Shown here: piece by piece, positions 1 through 12,600 of the stretch
Layout of the letters: each line of letters starts with the position of its first letter
How positions within the stretch are numbered: the stretch's first letter is position 1
Assembly (NCBI RefSeq): GCF_024868665.1
Contig: NC_079898.1
Location: 22,083,245-22,147,244 of the forward strand
From: Triplophysa rosa
Lineage: Eukaryota > Chordata > Actinopteri > Cypriniformes > Nemacheilidae
Length of the DNA: 64,000 nt
Reading direction: 5' to 3'
The notes under the pieces: model-generated
Databases searched by the model: none
What the model was told of the DNA's origin: nothing
The model's input: only the letters and a program-made list of their open reading frames with translations
Translations under genes and position numbers: made by a program

Positions 1-541
1 ATAAGAAGAGTACGGAAGGGCCCGTTGAGAACGCTGACAGAAAAACTCTCGGACATGGGGTGACTCTGCACAGCCACATTTTCCTTTGCTCAATTAGTTT
101 TCTATCTGGAGCAATTAAGTGGGAGGAGACAAAAAAAGAAACATGGGAAATTGGAAAAGGGGGATGATCCCTCAGAACGTACGAAAAAGAGGTAACTGCT
201 AATGGCCACACGGAATCCCAGATATAAACACAGGTGCACGCATAGGTCTGCCACCTCTGCTTCAGCTCGAAGCCCTGATTGACACATGAAAAGCGGGCTA
301 GGCCTTTATTTTTTCAGACGGCAATGTTAGGCAGCACAATAAGGTCTGTTGACATTGACGAGGCTAAATGTCAACGCTGCCAACCCTTCACATCACCTCC
401 GCTCGCCGTGAGGCAGCATCCGTCGCTCTCTAAAAAGCACCTGTCGCTTTAGCGTTCGGCCCCGGAATGCTTCGACAAGCCTCTTTTTGCAAGTCTCAGT
501 AAATCTACAATTTCATTTAAAGTGGTCGCTATGGTACTTAC
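1..541. other. lmbrd1 intron 6 (partial), no feature seen
   Basis: Unremarkable sequence left of exon 6. No segment resembling the next LMBRD1 exon and no recognisable repeat was seen. Confidence 0.6.
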
Positions 542-633
542 GACTGCTGCCCAACTCCTGGAACAGATATTGGACCTTCTCCCACTCACTGGTGGAGTTC
601 TGGCTGGGAGGAAGCGCCAGAGGAACAAACGCT
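542..633 (-). CDS. lmbrd1: lmbrd1 exon 6
   Basis: 92 nt, acceptor tttcag|AGCG, donor AGTC|gtaagt. Completes Gly and codes for AFVPLALPPSQNSTSEWEKV then QYLFQELGSS, matching the family segment AFVPLNVPNNKNSTEWEKVKSLFEELGSS. A lumenal NST sequon is kept. The next exon (family segment HGLAALSFS) would lie left of position 1; it was not found in 1-541. Confidence 0.95.
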
Positions 634-3600
634 CTGAAACAGAAGTTCATTTGTACATCAATTATAAGTTTAGAAGCAAAAAACATCAGTCAGCAAACAT
701 TTCTGAGACACCCTTATGTACTTTTATGTAACTTTTTAGGGCCACCGATACTACAGCTGTTTTGATCTTGTGACTTAACATAAACAGATATGTCAGTAAT
801 ACTACGCATTTAAGATATTAAACTTTTTGCAGTGGAAAGTTACGTTGTGCGCCTTTAACTTAAAGATGAAGTGCTGTTTACTTCCCAGTTTGTGTAGAAC
901 CATATGACCACATTAACAGGTCAACAAAAGTTGTTTACATCAAAACGATCTGTATTCTGTTTTTGCCCACGGCTGACGGTGCGTGTGCTTTGCGTTGAAC
1001 TATCCGTGTACGGATATCGGTGCGTGGCTCATGCGATGTATCGCCGCAAGCTTTGAAAGCAACTCACATTCTGAGTAAATATCTGCAACACTTAGAAAAC
1101 TCAGTCATCTCCAATGAGGCGAACATCAGTCACAGTATGAGGTTACATAAGCAGACACCCGAGGCTACAGCTGTTCTGAAAAGGAATCCCGTGTTTTAAA
1201 CAGAAGGTTCAGTTTTAGTCTTTATCAACTCAATAATTTATATGGAAAGCAATTATATTATGTATGCCTGGCTGTTGCTCATTCCTAAATAATGGCAATC
1301 ATAACAAACCTGGTTCTTTTGCAAACATGCGACGACAGAGGCAGAAGACGACGTGAACATTTTTGTAACTAATACATGTATTGTAGTTTTGAATATTTGG
1401 GGACAGATTTACTAAACAGGGCAAAATAGCACGAGAGCGCAAATTTTCAAATTCAGTGGAAATTTCTGTGGGCGATTTACTAACAAGGCGCACATTAAAG
1501 AACACAGGCGCAATATCTCATTCCCATAATGACCAACACAAAAAGTGCAGCACAAATTAGCACATGGTTTAAGACTTGCTATTTTTGTGCGTTAAATAAA
1601 GCCTCAAATACCATACAATGATGAGCGCAAACCTTAGTAAATCCCGTTGCGTGATTCATTTAAATACTCTCCTCCCATAAAGTTTGCGTCTGAAGAGGAA
1701 ACTCTTACAAATGCATATGCAATAAGTCGCAAAAACATGTCCACGCATTTTCAGTGCTAATTTTCACTGCGTGTGTTTAGTAAATAACAACAGTAGTTTT
1801 TTAACACCAGAAGAGGCGTTTGAGCTGCCGCAAGCTGTTAGTAAATCTGGCCCTTAGTGTTAACATCCAATCAGCAAAGAGAACTACACTCAAATCACAA
1901 CGTATGTAAAAGGATGAAACTTGGTTAGCACTAATGGGGCAGTTTGATGCAGCCACATCATTCAGCATCATCGACACAATCTGAGGGAATTCAAATGATG
2001 GGTCACATCAAAAACGTGAAAACGTCACCTTTTAAGGGCACCTGTAAATTATGCCGTAAAATATATGCACAGCATAAAACAGTTCCATAAAGCATGAATG
2101 TTCTCCGACTGAAGCCTGGTTTATGCTTGATGCGAGATAACAGATATCTGACCTCCGCACTCACTTCCTCGCCTTCATCAGTTAAGGTCCAAAATAACAT
2201 GCAGCAACTGTAGCATCTGCAATATACACTTTATAGTGATAGTTCACCCAAAATGATTTTCATTGACACACCCTCATGTCATTCCTGTTTGACTTACTTT
2301 CTTCTGGAGAACACAAAAGAAGATATTTTGAAGAATGCTGGTAACCAAACAACACTGCCATTATTGACTTGTACTGTACATTTCTCAAAATATCTTCTTT
2401 TGTGCTTCAGGTTTTAAACAGGTTTTGGGTGAACTATCCCTTTAAGCCAAACTTAGAAATCAACTCTTTATTACAATGACAAAATATCAAACCACGTGGC
2501 AATAAGTAGAACATGAATATATCACAAGCCCTTTTAAAGTTTGTAATAATTTATTTGGAGATGCCACTTAATTTCATACTTTGTTAGCTAATGCAGTATG
2601 TGTGGCTGAAGTGCCCAAATACTTGTTACTGTCACTGTATACAGCGCAGTTTGCGAAGCTGAATATAATCACACATCCATTCATAAAAAAGTCCCACAAA
2701 AAAAACTTGATGCAGTCTACCGTCTTTATGTCAAGTCTTTATGTTTGCACTTTCAAACCAATGGTGCCAATGAAGCGCACTTGAGAGATGCCCCGTTTGA
2801 ATTGGGTCCACTGGCACCGAATGAAAAGACAGAGGCTGAGACGGGTCAACTTTCCATTTATAAGGTCCATCCTTAACACAGACCAATCAAAACAGGCAAA
2901 CAAAAGGGGCAAGTCTGTCTGCGAATGAACAGTCACAAACACAAGGGCTCTGTGTCTTTGACTCCGGAAAAAAGAAGATGGAAAAAGCCATTATGCCCTC
3001 CCACATCAAGAACTCAGAGACACAATATCCCCTGGTAAAAGAGAGCACGGGTTCAAAAGGTAAAATGGTTCCAAATTGGTTCTGTCCGAAGCGCCACTTT
3101 TAGATTTGGTCTACGACGTGTCTCTCTTTCTATTCTCCGATACGAGTATCCCATCCCACTGGATCTATGAGACATGGTTCAGTCCCACTACATTGATAAA
3201 GCTTTCCTGTTCTAGGAGAATACTATTTAATGGATAAGAGCCCATTAAATTATATAACCTGGTGTTGATGCTGTACTAACAAAGTCAAGAAATGAGTATA
3301 AATGGGACAAAGCCACAACGTGTATTAGCGCACATTGAGAAGCATGATGTCGGTTGTTTTGGGGTACACAAGCTTAAGAAAACATCTTGATGGAACCTAC
3401 GGCAGGTTTAGATGTGCAAGTTAATTGTTTCAAGGACCACCCGCTGGACTTTTAATTTGATGGATTTTGCAAATAATGAATGAGATAGTCGGCCATATTG
3501 GTTTATGTGTTGGGCAATAGCTCTCTAAGCCATTCATTTCAATGTGATGCCTACCGCAGTCATTACACTAATGTTTGGGCCTTCAAATACATTCCCTGTG

Positions 3601-6600
3601 ACTGTGAGCATGATATTGTTTTACAAACACAAAGCATAATTTCAGTGATGCAATTAGAAGAAAAAACACATGATGTCGCCGGTAGACCATGACTTCCTGA
3701 AAATCATATAATCAGCATTGGAGGTGCCCCCTGTAGAGATATCACTCTTTTAAACTAATACACTCTGTTAGTTTCCTAATTATAGAGTTGTTTTCTCCTA
3801 AAAAAACCTTGCTTTGACAAAGACAAACAAAGCACAGAGAAAACACAGGTCACGGTCAATGCTGTATCAAGCCATTTTCTCTTCACAACATTCCAACAGC
3901 CCACACTTGCTGTACACTTGATGGAGGTTAAAGATGGCGATTGAACGATATAATAAAGCCCACATTGATCGGTCCACACACACAAAAGGTGCTGCAGAAA
4001 TGCACACTTACCCAATCAAAAGCAGCGCTGAACATACGAACACAAATCCCATTGTGTACTTCAGTGCGTTTTTCACTTGCTGTAAAAAGACAACAAAAGC
4101 GTGTTATCAATCGTATATTTGTGAAGACATACATCTGTAAAAACAACATGATCCATGTGGCCAGGCCAAAGGTTTTCAGATGCCGTGTCATTTCAGATTT
4201 GCAGCACTGAAGTAGTGTTGGCAGTGTGGCTGTGCTCCAAAAGCTGCTTAGCTTTATATTGACTACACAAACTAGTGTAGTCAAGGCAGCATCTAACTGA
4301 AATGCCACCACATAAATGACTAATATTAAACTTGAACATACTATCTTACAAATATTGGGTACAAAACTAAATTAAGATTTTTTATTTAGTTTTATCGACT
4401 AGAAGTGTAACGTTACGCTCCACTTGCGTTTCCATACAATACCTAACCAATCTGTACCAAATTTTGTGAAATTTAAATTAGAGATTTTATTTGCAAAACA
4501 AAGAATTAAAGACAACATTCAATATGTAATTGAATCATATGTATGTCAATTAATTAAATTAAATTAAAAAAAAGAAGCTAAACCCTAAGAGGGAAACTAC
4601 AAAAATGAAAAGAACATATTAAAACATGTGGACCAGAGTTATTATAGTTTTGTTTTTAGTTTTATTGTAGTTTCACAAAAAATTCAATGAGCTTTTATTT
4701 TGAGATTTTTTTGTTTTATGTTAATTATGTTAAATTTTTAGCAATATTTTTGTTATATGCTCTTGTCATTTTATTATTTATTTGCTTATTTTTTATGTTG
4801 CTAAATACAATTAATACATTTTTATTTTTGTAGTATTTTAGTTTTTGTTTATTATGAATTTTTGTCTTAAATTTATTTCAGGTTATTTCTGATTATATTC
4901 TGAATTAATTGTTTAGTTTTTTAAATTTCCCTTAATTTTTAGGCCAATATTTTATTTTATTTTAATAAACAGAAATGTTTTCACATTTTCAGATGCAGCT
5001 GAACCAACAGAATTAAACAGACCTCATATCATACAACAATTGCCATAGCACTACGACACATATTAAATTGTTTGTATTGCTATACTGTATATGCCATGTC
5101 ATGTCATGCCATACACTATGCTTGTTGCAATGCATTGTGGGAAAACATCTTCTGCAAAGGACACACATGATACACTATTCATCCAACAGAATATACCTCA
5201 GAACACACGCGGTCTACATTTTGAAACTGGCTTTCTATTGGAGGCATGTCTAAAAATGCACAGCTCACTCAATTGCGGAAGAGAGCAATTTGTGCCTCTC
5301 ACTTCTGACAGTTTCAAGAGGTGTAGGAAAAGGTTTGGAAAGACAGGTGCCTTTTTTAGATTGAAACCCATTCTAGAAGATGGAGCAAGTGCCTCAGCAT
5401 GTAATCTCCACATCACTGCGGTGTCCTAAGAGACAAATATTTGACATTTGAAGAGAGCAGCGTTATAAAGCGGAGACTGGGCCTTTTGTCATTATGTGGC
5501 CCCGCTGCAGTCAAACCTCTTGCAGATGGAGTCTGGGTTGTTATAAATGAACTGCCACAACTGTAATCAGGCAAATATCACTTAGCAATGTCTCACAGGC
5601 ATTTCTGTTGATATGATTAATATGAACTTTTCTGAATGTAGACAGCAAGCCTCGCTTTACATACTACAATAGATTGTTTTATGCCCTTAGCCTGACCTGC
5701 CCCATATAAAGGATGAAAAGGCGATCTGTGTCAGAGCACACGGGTGTACTAGATAGACGTTTACCGAGCACTTGTTGCTGTTGTCTTCGTCTTTTTCTTC
5801 ATAGTAGAAGTACACAAAGGGGATCCAGAGGAAGACACAGAACAGGATGATGGAATACAGAGCTGTGAAAGAGAAAAGATACATTCAATGAGACAGTACA
5901 AAAAGTATGTGTTTTAAACTTCCTTGACATTATGTGTCATATTCTGTCATTGACATTACAAGACCAGACAGAACCACATAAATAAGGCGTGGTTTTCCAT
6001 ATTGACCAAACCATATAAAACAAACATCAATTCAGCCTGTTTGCTGTGTTTGTTTTTATAGCAGCTCTATATACAGACGAGAAAAAAAATACGATATCAT
6101 TCCAAATTTGAATTAAATCAGCATTTCTAGATGTATTGTGTCCATTCCAGTCCAGTGTCTGTTGAATTTCAACAAAATCAAACCTCGGAGTGACGTAAAG
6201 TCATCCAACAGCAATGTGAAAGACTGACAGCATGACAAGACAATACATGACATGACAAAAATCCAGGTTATCACATAAAAAAAAATATTTTTGAACTTTT
6301 CCTAAATACATTTACAAATATTACTGTTGTGAAAGTGAATCTGAACTTGTTTTCTTTGCCGTATTTGAGGTCTGAAAAACACAGAGCATCTTTTCTGTTA
6401 TTTTGACCTGTTTCCAGTTTTCATTATCTGTCAATAAATACAAATATTTAAAATTTGACAGAAATATTGTTAGTCGTTCACAGAATGAAACAAAAATGAT
6501 CCGTTTACCTAAACACATACCTATAAATAGTACATTTAAAAAATAAGAAAACAACTGTATGAGCTTTTACAAAAGATCCAAAGTTGTACACATTCCAACT

Positions 6601-9600
6601 TTACTATACAATTATATAAAACAGGATAAAGGAAATAAACACAAATCATGTGTCAAATCAGTGTCTGTCAAAACAACAACAAAAAAACAAGAAGAACAGC
6701 AATATTATCAGCCCTCAGCCCCAATGTAGAGATGAGCTAAAATAATCAAGTTAAAGGTCCAAAGATCGCTGTTATTATAATCACAGTTATGTAACAGACT
6801 GTGCAGACAGAGAAATAGTTTTCCGTGATTGCAATGACATGCAATGAATTGAACTTGTCAACTTGTCCTGTTTGAGTCCTCGAGCAGATCACACACTCCC
6901 GTGACCCTATGAATCGAATCCACGCTGTCATCCTCATTTCTAATGTAGGTTACAAGTTTATTCTACTGATTCTACGAATAATACAATCCTTCTTTAGTTT
7001 GATGGGTTATTGTATTAAGTGGAATAAGAAAGAATGAAAAACAGGAGAAATAGTTCTATCACGCAAACATCTTTCCAAAAGGAAACAGGCCTGTAATCAC
7101 ACATACCGGCATCACATCAAAATGCTTCACAATGACCACAGACACAATACAGAACCCAAAAATGCATCCATCATGCGGTCATGTAGGACAAAAAGCTCAT
7201 TCCCATGAACATGTAAACACGCTATGTACACATCAGTCATTTGAAATCTGATTGTAAGCTAGAGATATTTGAAAACGAGGGCAGAACGCGTTTCAGCAAA
7301 ACAAAATGTCTTTTAACAGCAGGTGAGGAAGAAAGCAGAACAGCCGCAACACTTCAAAATTAAACATAATGGGATGGAAACGGTTATTGTTATTGTTTCA
7401 CGAGCCCTGTGGCGAACGGAGGATGATTTCGCCAGCTGTTCGTGCGCTTTTCCAAACGTTATCTTTCGACTGCTGCACTTTTTCTGGATTACCGGTGAGG
7501 GATTCGGTCATGTGGCTGGTACGAGTTCGTTCGGTGGCTCAGGGCTCCTCATGAAGATAAACTTCACGCTCTCGCAAACTCTCTGTACAATTTACCTCGA
7601 GGCGTCTGGGGAATCACTGGGTGCGTTATTTCTCATCGCAGTGTTAGTGAATAAAGCGTTTCTCGTGGTTATAATGATAATGTGTGTAAGCCTATCAGGG
7701 TAAATCACAGGACATCAAACTATACACCATGGGCTCTTAAATCCATTTAAAAGTCCTTTAAATAAAATGTAAAGGTTTCTTAAACCAAAAACAAAATCTA
7801 CAATAAATACATTTCACAATACCATTCTTCACCAACTCACCTAAATACACAGTTGTTTTTACAACTATACCTTTAAGACATCTTTATGTACTAAATGACT
7901 ATGTTATAGTGGCAGGGGTCATTTATCAGGGCGGGTCCGTCTGCTGAATATCCAATAAGCCTTGTCATGTGAACGTTAACATGCTCACGATTGTGATATC
8001 AGATTCACAGCGATTTCTAAATGACCCCTATCGCAGCTTTTCTCCTACTTTAAAAGCTGACCCAAATACAGTACTTACTCTCTTCCTTCCTCCAGCATCC
8101 ATGCTAAATGCCTCCATTGTGTTTGTTTGGCAGATCCCGAGCAAGCGAACCCCTTCTAACATGTGGTACAATAACTCTGCCAGGCATTATGAATTCAAGT
8201 GAAGGTGGTGAGGAGCAGACACTTAAAGCCAGTGTCACCATGAAATTAAACAGGAAACCTCTAAGTCTTTTACACAGTGTTGCAGTGATTATTATAAATG
8301 ATTTATCCATGCACACCATTATTTTTTTCCAAATTCATTTGCACTTGTAATCTTTAATCAAAAACATTAAGCTACCAAAAAGAGGTAGGACTATACTGAC
8401 TGTCCAATGGCCAGGCATTTTTAGCCCTCCCCTCCAGGCCCAACTTACAACAAACCAATCAAAAAGAGAAGGGCAAAATAAAGCCCCGCCCTACATTTTT
8501 TTTCTAATTTCAGAAGCCGTTTCACTCGGACATACGTCACGATACGGAAAATAAGTCCATCGCAACTTCCGTTTCATGGTAACTTTAAAGGGTCTGTGAA
8601 GCGTTTTAAGGTTGGAGGGGGTTCTCTTCACCATAGATGATTATGAGGACAGGACCAGTAAACCCCATGCGTCACCACCACGTCTGGCTGCAATGCATTT
8701 TTTTTTTTTTTGCTGATTCATTAACAGAAACATAAAAAACACAATTATACAAATTATACAAACAGTGGATGCTTCGGTATACAGTCGACTATAATAAACG
8801 CAATGCCATTCGCAGCAGATATCTGTCGTTTTCTTTTAAAACATGAAATCACACGCATTAATCCCAAAGACGTATGGGAAATAAAGACAAATGAAGCAAG
8901 CAAAGAATTTAAATCCAATTTGGCGTTATGGTACCGCGAGTGTAGCGGTTAAATACGAGACATGCTGCGGAAAACCAGGGCGAGTAAATGTGAAACCTGA
9001 ACGTCAACGTTTCACTGACAGCAATTACGGCTCCTGGTGAGATGATGGCTGCTTTGGTTCATTGTATTGTTTTATAAAGGCTGCAGGAAACGTTCGTCTT
9101 GAATTACACTTCACGTTTGAGTGTAAATTCTTTTGCCTAACGCGAGCACCACGCAGCGTTAAATTTCAGCTTTATAATGTAAATTGGTAACCGTCGAAAA
9201 AAGGCAATCAGACCACGAGCGGGTTAGTAAAAAAAACATGAATCATACACAAATGAAATTATTGGATTATTCCTGCAGAATTTATTTCCATTTGCTCCAA
9301 ATGAAGTCATTAGCGCATGTCAGAAAAAGGCAAAGGATGGATCAAATGGGCACGAGATAATGCAGAAATGTGTTCGCTTTCAGCCCGCTATTCAGTCTAA
9401 TAACAAAGACCCGTTTTCCAGCAAACACGCACACACCCGAACCCATCTAATGCTAGTGGCAGGCACACATTGGATACACGGATCCTTATCCCCAGTCTAT
9501 GAGCTCATGGCACCTAACCAATGGCTAATATTAATCATAACAACATGAATATTAACACGGTGAGGGAATAGGCTGCACTGCCTTACTGCAGATCATCCAT

Positions 9601-12600
9601 TTCAATCTAACCAGATCTAATGGGAAAGCACCTGACTGGGGAGAAAAGTTTAGCATATTAATCCCCATGACAAAAGGAATAGGGAACTAAATAATTAAAC
9701 GCCCAACCTCGAGCCCTCCGCTAAATTCTGCCTCCTTTTATAGCACGCCGGCAATCCCCCGCCCTCCCAGGTGTGGGGACAAGAATGCGGATGAGTCCAC
9801 TAAAGCACAGCGAGGCACCCAGATTAAGCCCGTAAAAACACACCTGGGATTGCAGACTTATCTTGCGGGTATTGTTATTTTGATGGTTATTAGTTTAAAA
9901 GGGTTGCAAAGTTTTACTGCATTCCTGCATGTTATTGGGAAGCTAAATTTGCAAGTGTACCTTTAGGGGAAAGTTGGTTTGTTAAATTTGCTCAGCCTTT
10001 TACAAGTCTAATTAACTGTAAACAACTCGAGATATTGTCCTTTCGCCAAATTAAAGGTGTTGTGTGTCACTTCTGTCCTGCCAAACAAAATAGCAAAAAA
10101 CAGTTTCCCTTGTGAAGAGGCACTCACTAAATCCTTGGTGTTTCGAGTCAGATGTGATCACCCAAACGTGTTTTTTCGTCAATTTTAACAATCATGGGTA
10201 GTTTAGATGGTTACAGTAAGGTTAGGGTTAGGGTGTGGGTTAGGGTAAAGGTTTCGTAAGACTTGAAACACCAAAGATTTAGTCAAAACCAACAAGCCAC
10301 GCCCACGGATCTGACTCGAAACACCAAGAATTAAGTGAGTGCCTTGTGAAGAGCTGAAAATTTTTTAGCATTGTTTGATGCATTGGCGTAATGGGGAGCC
10401 GCAGAGATGACGTATTTTTGCATGCAAACCCCAGAAGCGAGTTTTAGGACTTCCGGCTCCATTGCCCCAAAGCCTAGCGCTGCGTCCGAAATCGCATACT
10501 GTGACAGTACATACTGAATTTGAATAAGTATCTACCTATCGGCTGTTAAAACAGTACGTTCTATATAGTATGAGTGGGAGTAGTATGAATACATTTCGGA
10601 GATACTGCGTCCGCCATGTTTTATGGTCATGTGACCTGTATGCTCTTTGACCTATGACGTATTAACATCAACCTATACATGAGCGTTGATAAAAACATAA
10701 ATATTTATTTAATTTACTTTTGAAATTTGACCGTTGCTCAGCTCCCGTGGCATCATGGGATAGAGAAGTGTCCATCCGATCCATACTCACGAATCTCGGC
10801 GGAAGTAGTAGACCATCCGGGTATTTCTCGCCTACTGTTTTTTGCATACTGAGGTTTCGGACATACTATTTATGACTCATACTCATTTTCACCTACTATA
10901 TAGTATGGAAGTAGCCGATTTCGGACGTAGCGTATGGGTTTTTTGAATGGGTCTTTGGTAAATTGCCTGAAATAAGGTCTGTGGTTAACAAAACATCTGA
11001 AAACACACCAGTTATAACCCGTTCGTGATTTTTTTAAGCTTTATTGTATCTTAAAGACAGCGGTTGCTAACAAGTTGCTATAAGCGACTACTTCCTTTGG
11101 CGGGGACATTAGATGTCATTGCGCATATAAATCTCACAAATAATGCAACATGGGTACAAATCTCTAAAAACGTGGATTGGAATTCATTCACGGAGTAATT
11201 ACCTACCAGGGAGCAAGTTTTTAATAAAGTTTGAAAGAGTTGTCGGAGGCTTGGTGGTGCCGATGTTGATATCGAGCGACCGTAGTGTAGTCTGTCAATA
11301 GCCTCATGTTAGCTTTTTACTTCTGGCGATTGTATTTCGGCTTCAAAAGTAACAAATGTTGTTTTAATTTGTAAAGAATATCTTACTAAACAAAACATGT
11401 ATCATAAACCTTTTGTTAATCGACAAATCTTATTTTTGCGATCTTCCAAAAGTCTATGGGAAAAATGCATAGGCTTTCGGTCGAGGGAACCCGTGTGGCA
11501 CTAACTTTCAGCTTGGTCTACAAAAATACATCTGCGCACCACTCCATTTCCACTGAAACTGGAAGCAAGGGTGGGAAATATTTAGTGGCCCCTCCCCCTT
11601 TTCAAACAGCCAATAGCGTTTAGTTTACCTCACAGCCCGGAATCTAGTACAAAAGTACAGATTTATGTCATAAAAATCATTGAATTTTGTCACTGTTTTG
11701 AAGCACACTCATTTACTGATATACTTAAAGGGATACTTCACCAAAAAATAAAAATTCTTGCATCATTTATTTACCGTCATGCCATTCAAAACCTGTATAT
11801 GATTCTTTTTTCTGTGTAACACAAAATAAGATATTTTGAGAAATGTCTCAATGCCTTTGTGTCCATTCAATGGAAGTCAATGGGGTTCCATGTTGTTTGG
11901 TTACCATCGTTCTTCAAAATATCTTCTTGTGTTCTGCAGTGTGAATGTTTGAAATGACATGTGGGTGAGAGAAAAGTGTCTCTATAGAACTACCACTTTC
12001 ATAATGAGAAAATAATACAAGTAAAAATATTGATTGTCACTACCATGTACAGTACTGTTATATTATGATGACAAGTATACAATTAATGTACATACATTTT
12101 AGCTCATATGTCACCTGATAAATGAATAGGTCTAAATATAATATGACCAAACACAAATTTTCACTGTGTTTTGGTGCGAAACCATCAGTGGAACACATGC
12201 TATGATTTTTTTCAAACTAGAATTCACGTCTTGCATTAAACATACAACATTCAACATACATAGCAACAATGTCCCAAAATATCTTTCATCAAAAATCTCT
12301 TTTTTAAGTTATATACCGGCCAGCCCTACTTGGCTCTGTACATAAATGTCATCACATTGAAGACAACAGCTGACCGCTTTGACACTGCGTTAAAAAACAC
12401 TTTGATGTTTACTGTGAAAGGGAGGTCAAGTATGAGAGAATCAAAGGTTTACAGGCCCGACACACATCAGGGTCACAAGCTCTGCGGAGGAATCACAGCC
12501 TAAAATGGCAAGCAAACCACAAAGAGCCACGTCAACCCAGAACGATCATTCAAGGTCGAGACTGGTGATCACTCATCCAGCACTGTCCTACTATAGAAAG

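Larger units (their letters stand above)
634..4011. other. lmbrd1 intron 5
   Basis: Holds a foldback MITE (1399-1853) and a TTAA-type MITE (2231-2445). The remainder (634-1398, 1854-2230, 2446-4011) shows no gene, RNA or recognisable repeat. Confidence 0.7.

Noticed and set aside
3928..4311. 127-codon minus-strand frame overlapping lmbrd1 exon 5
   Set aside because: It reads exon 5 in the wrong frame; the real exon is 4012-4079.
7323..7703. 126-codon frame in lmbrd1 intron 3
   Set aside because: No recognisable domain, no splice context, isolated in an intron on the antisense strand of the gene.
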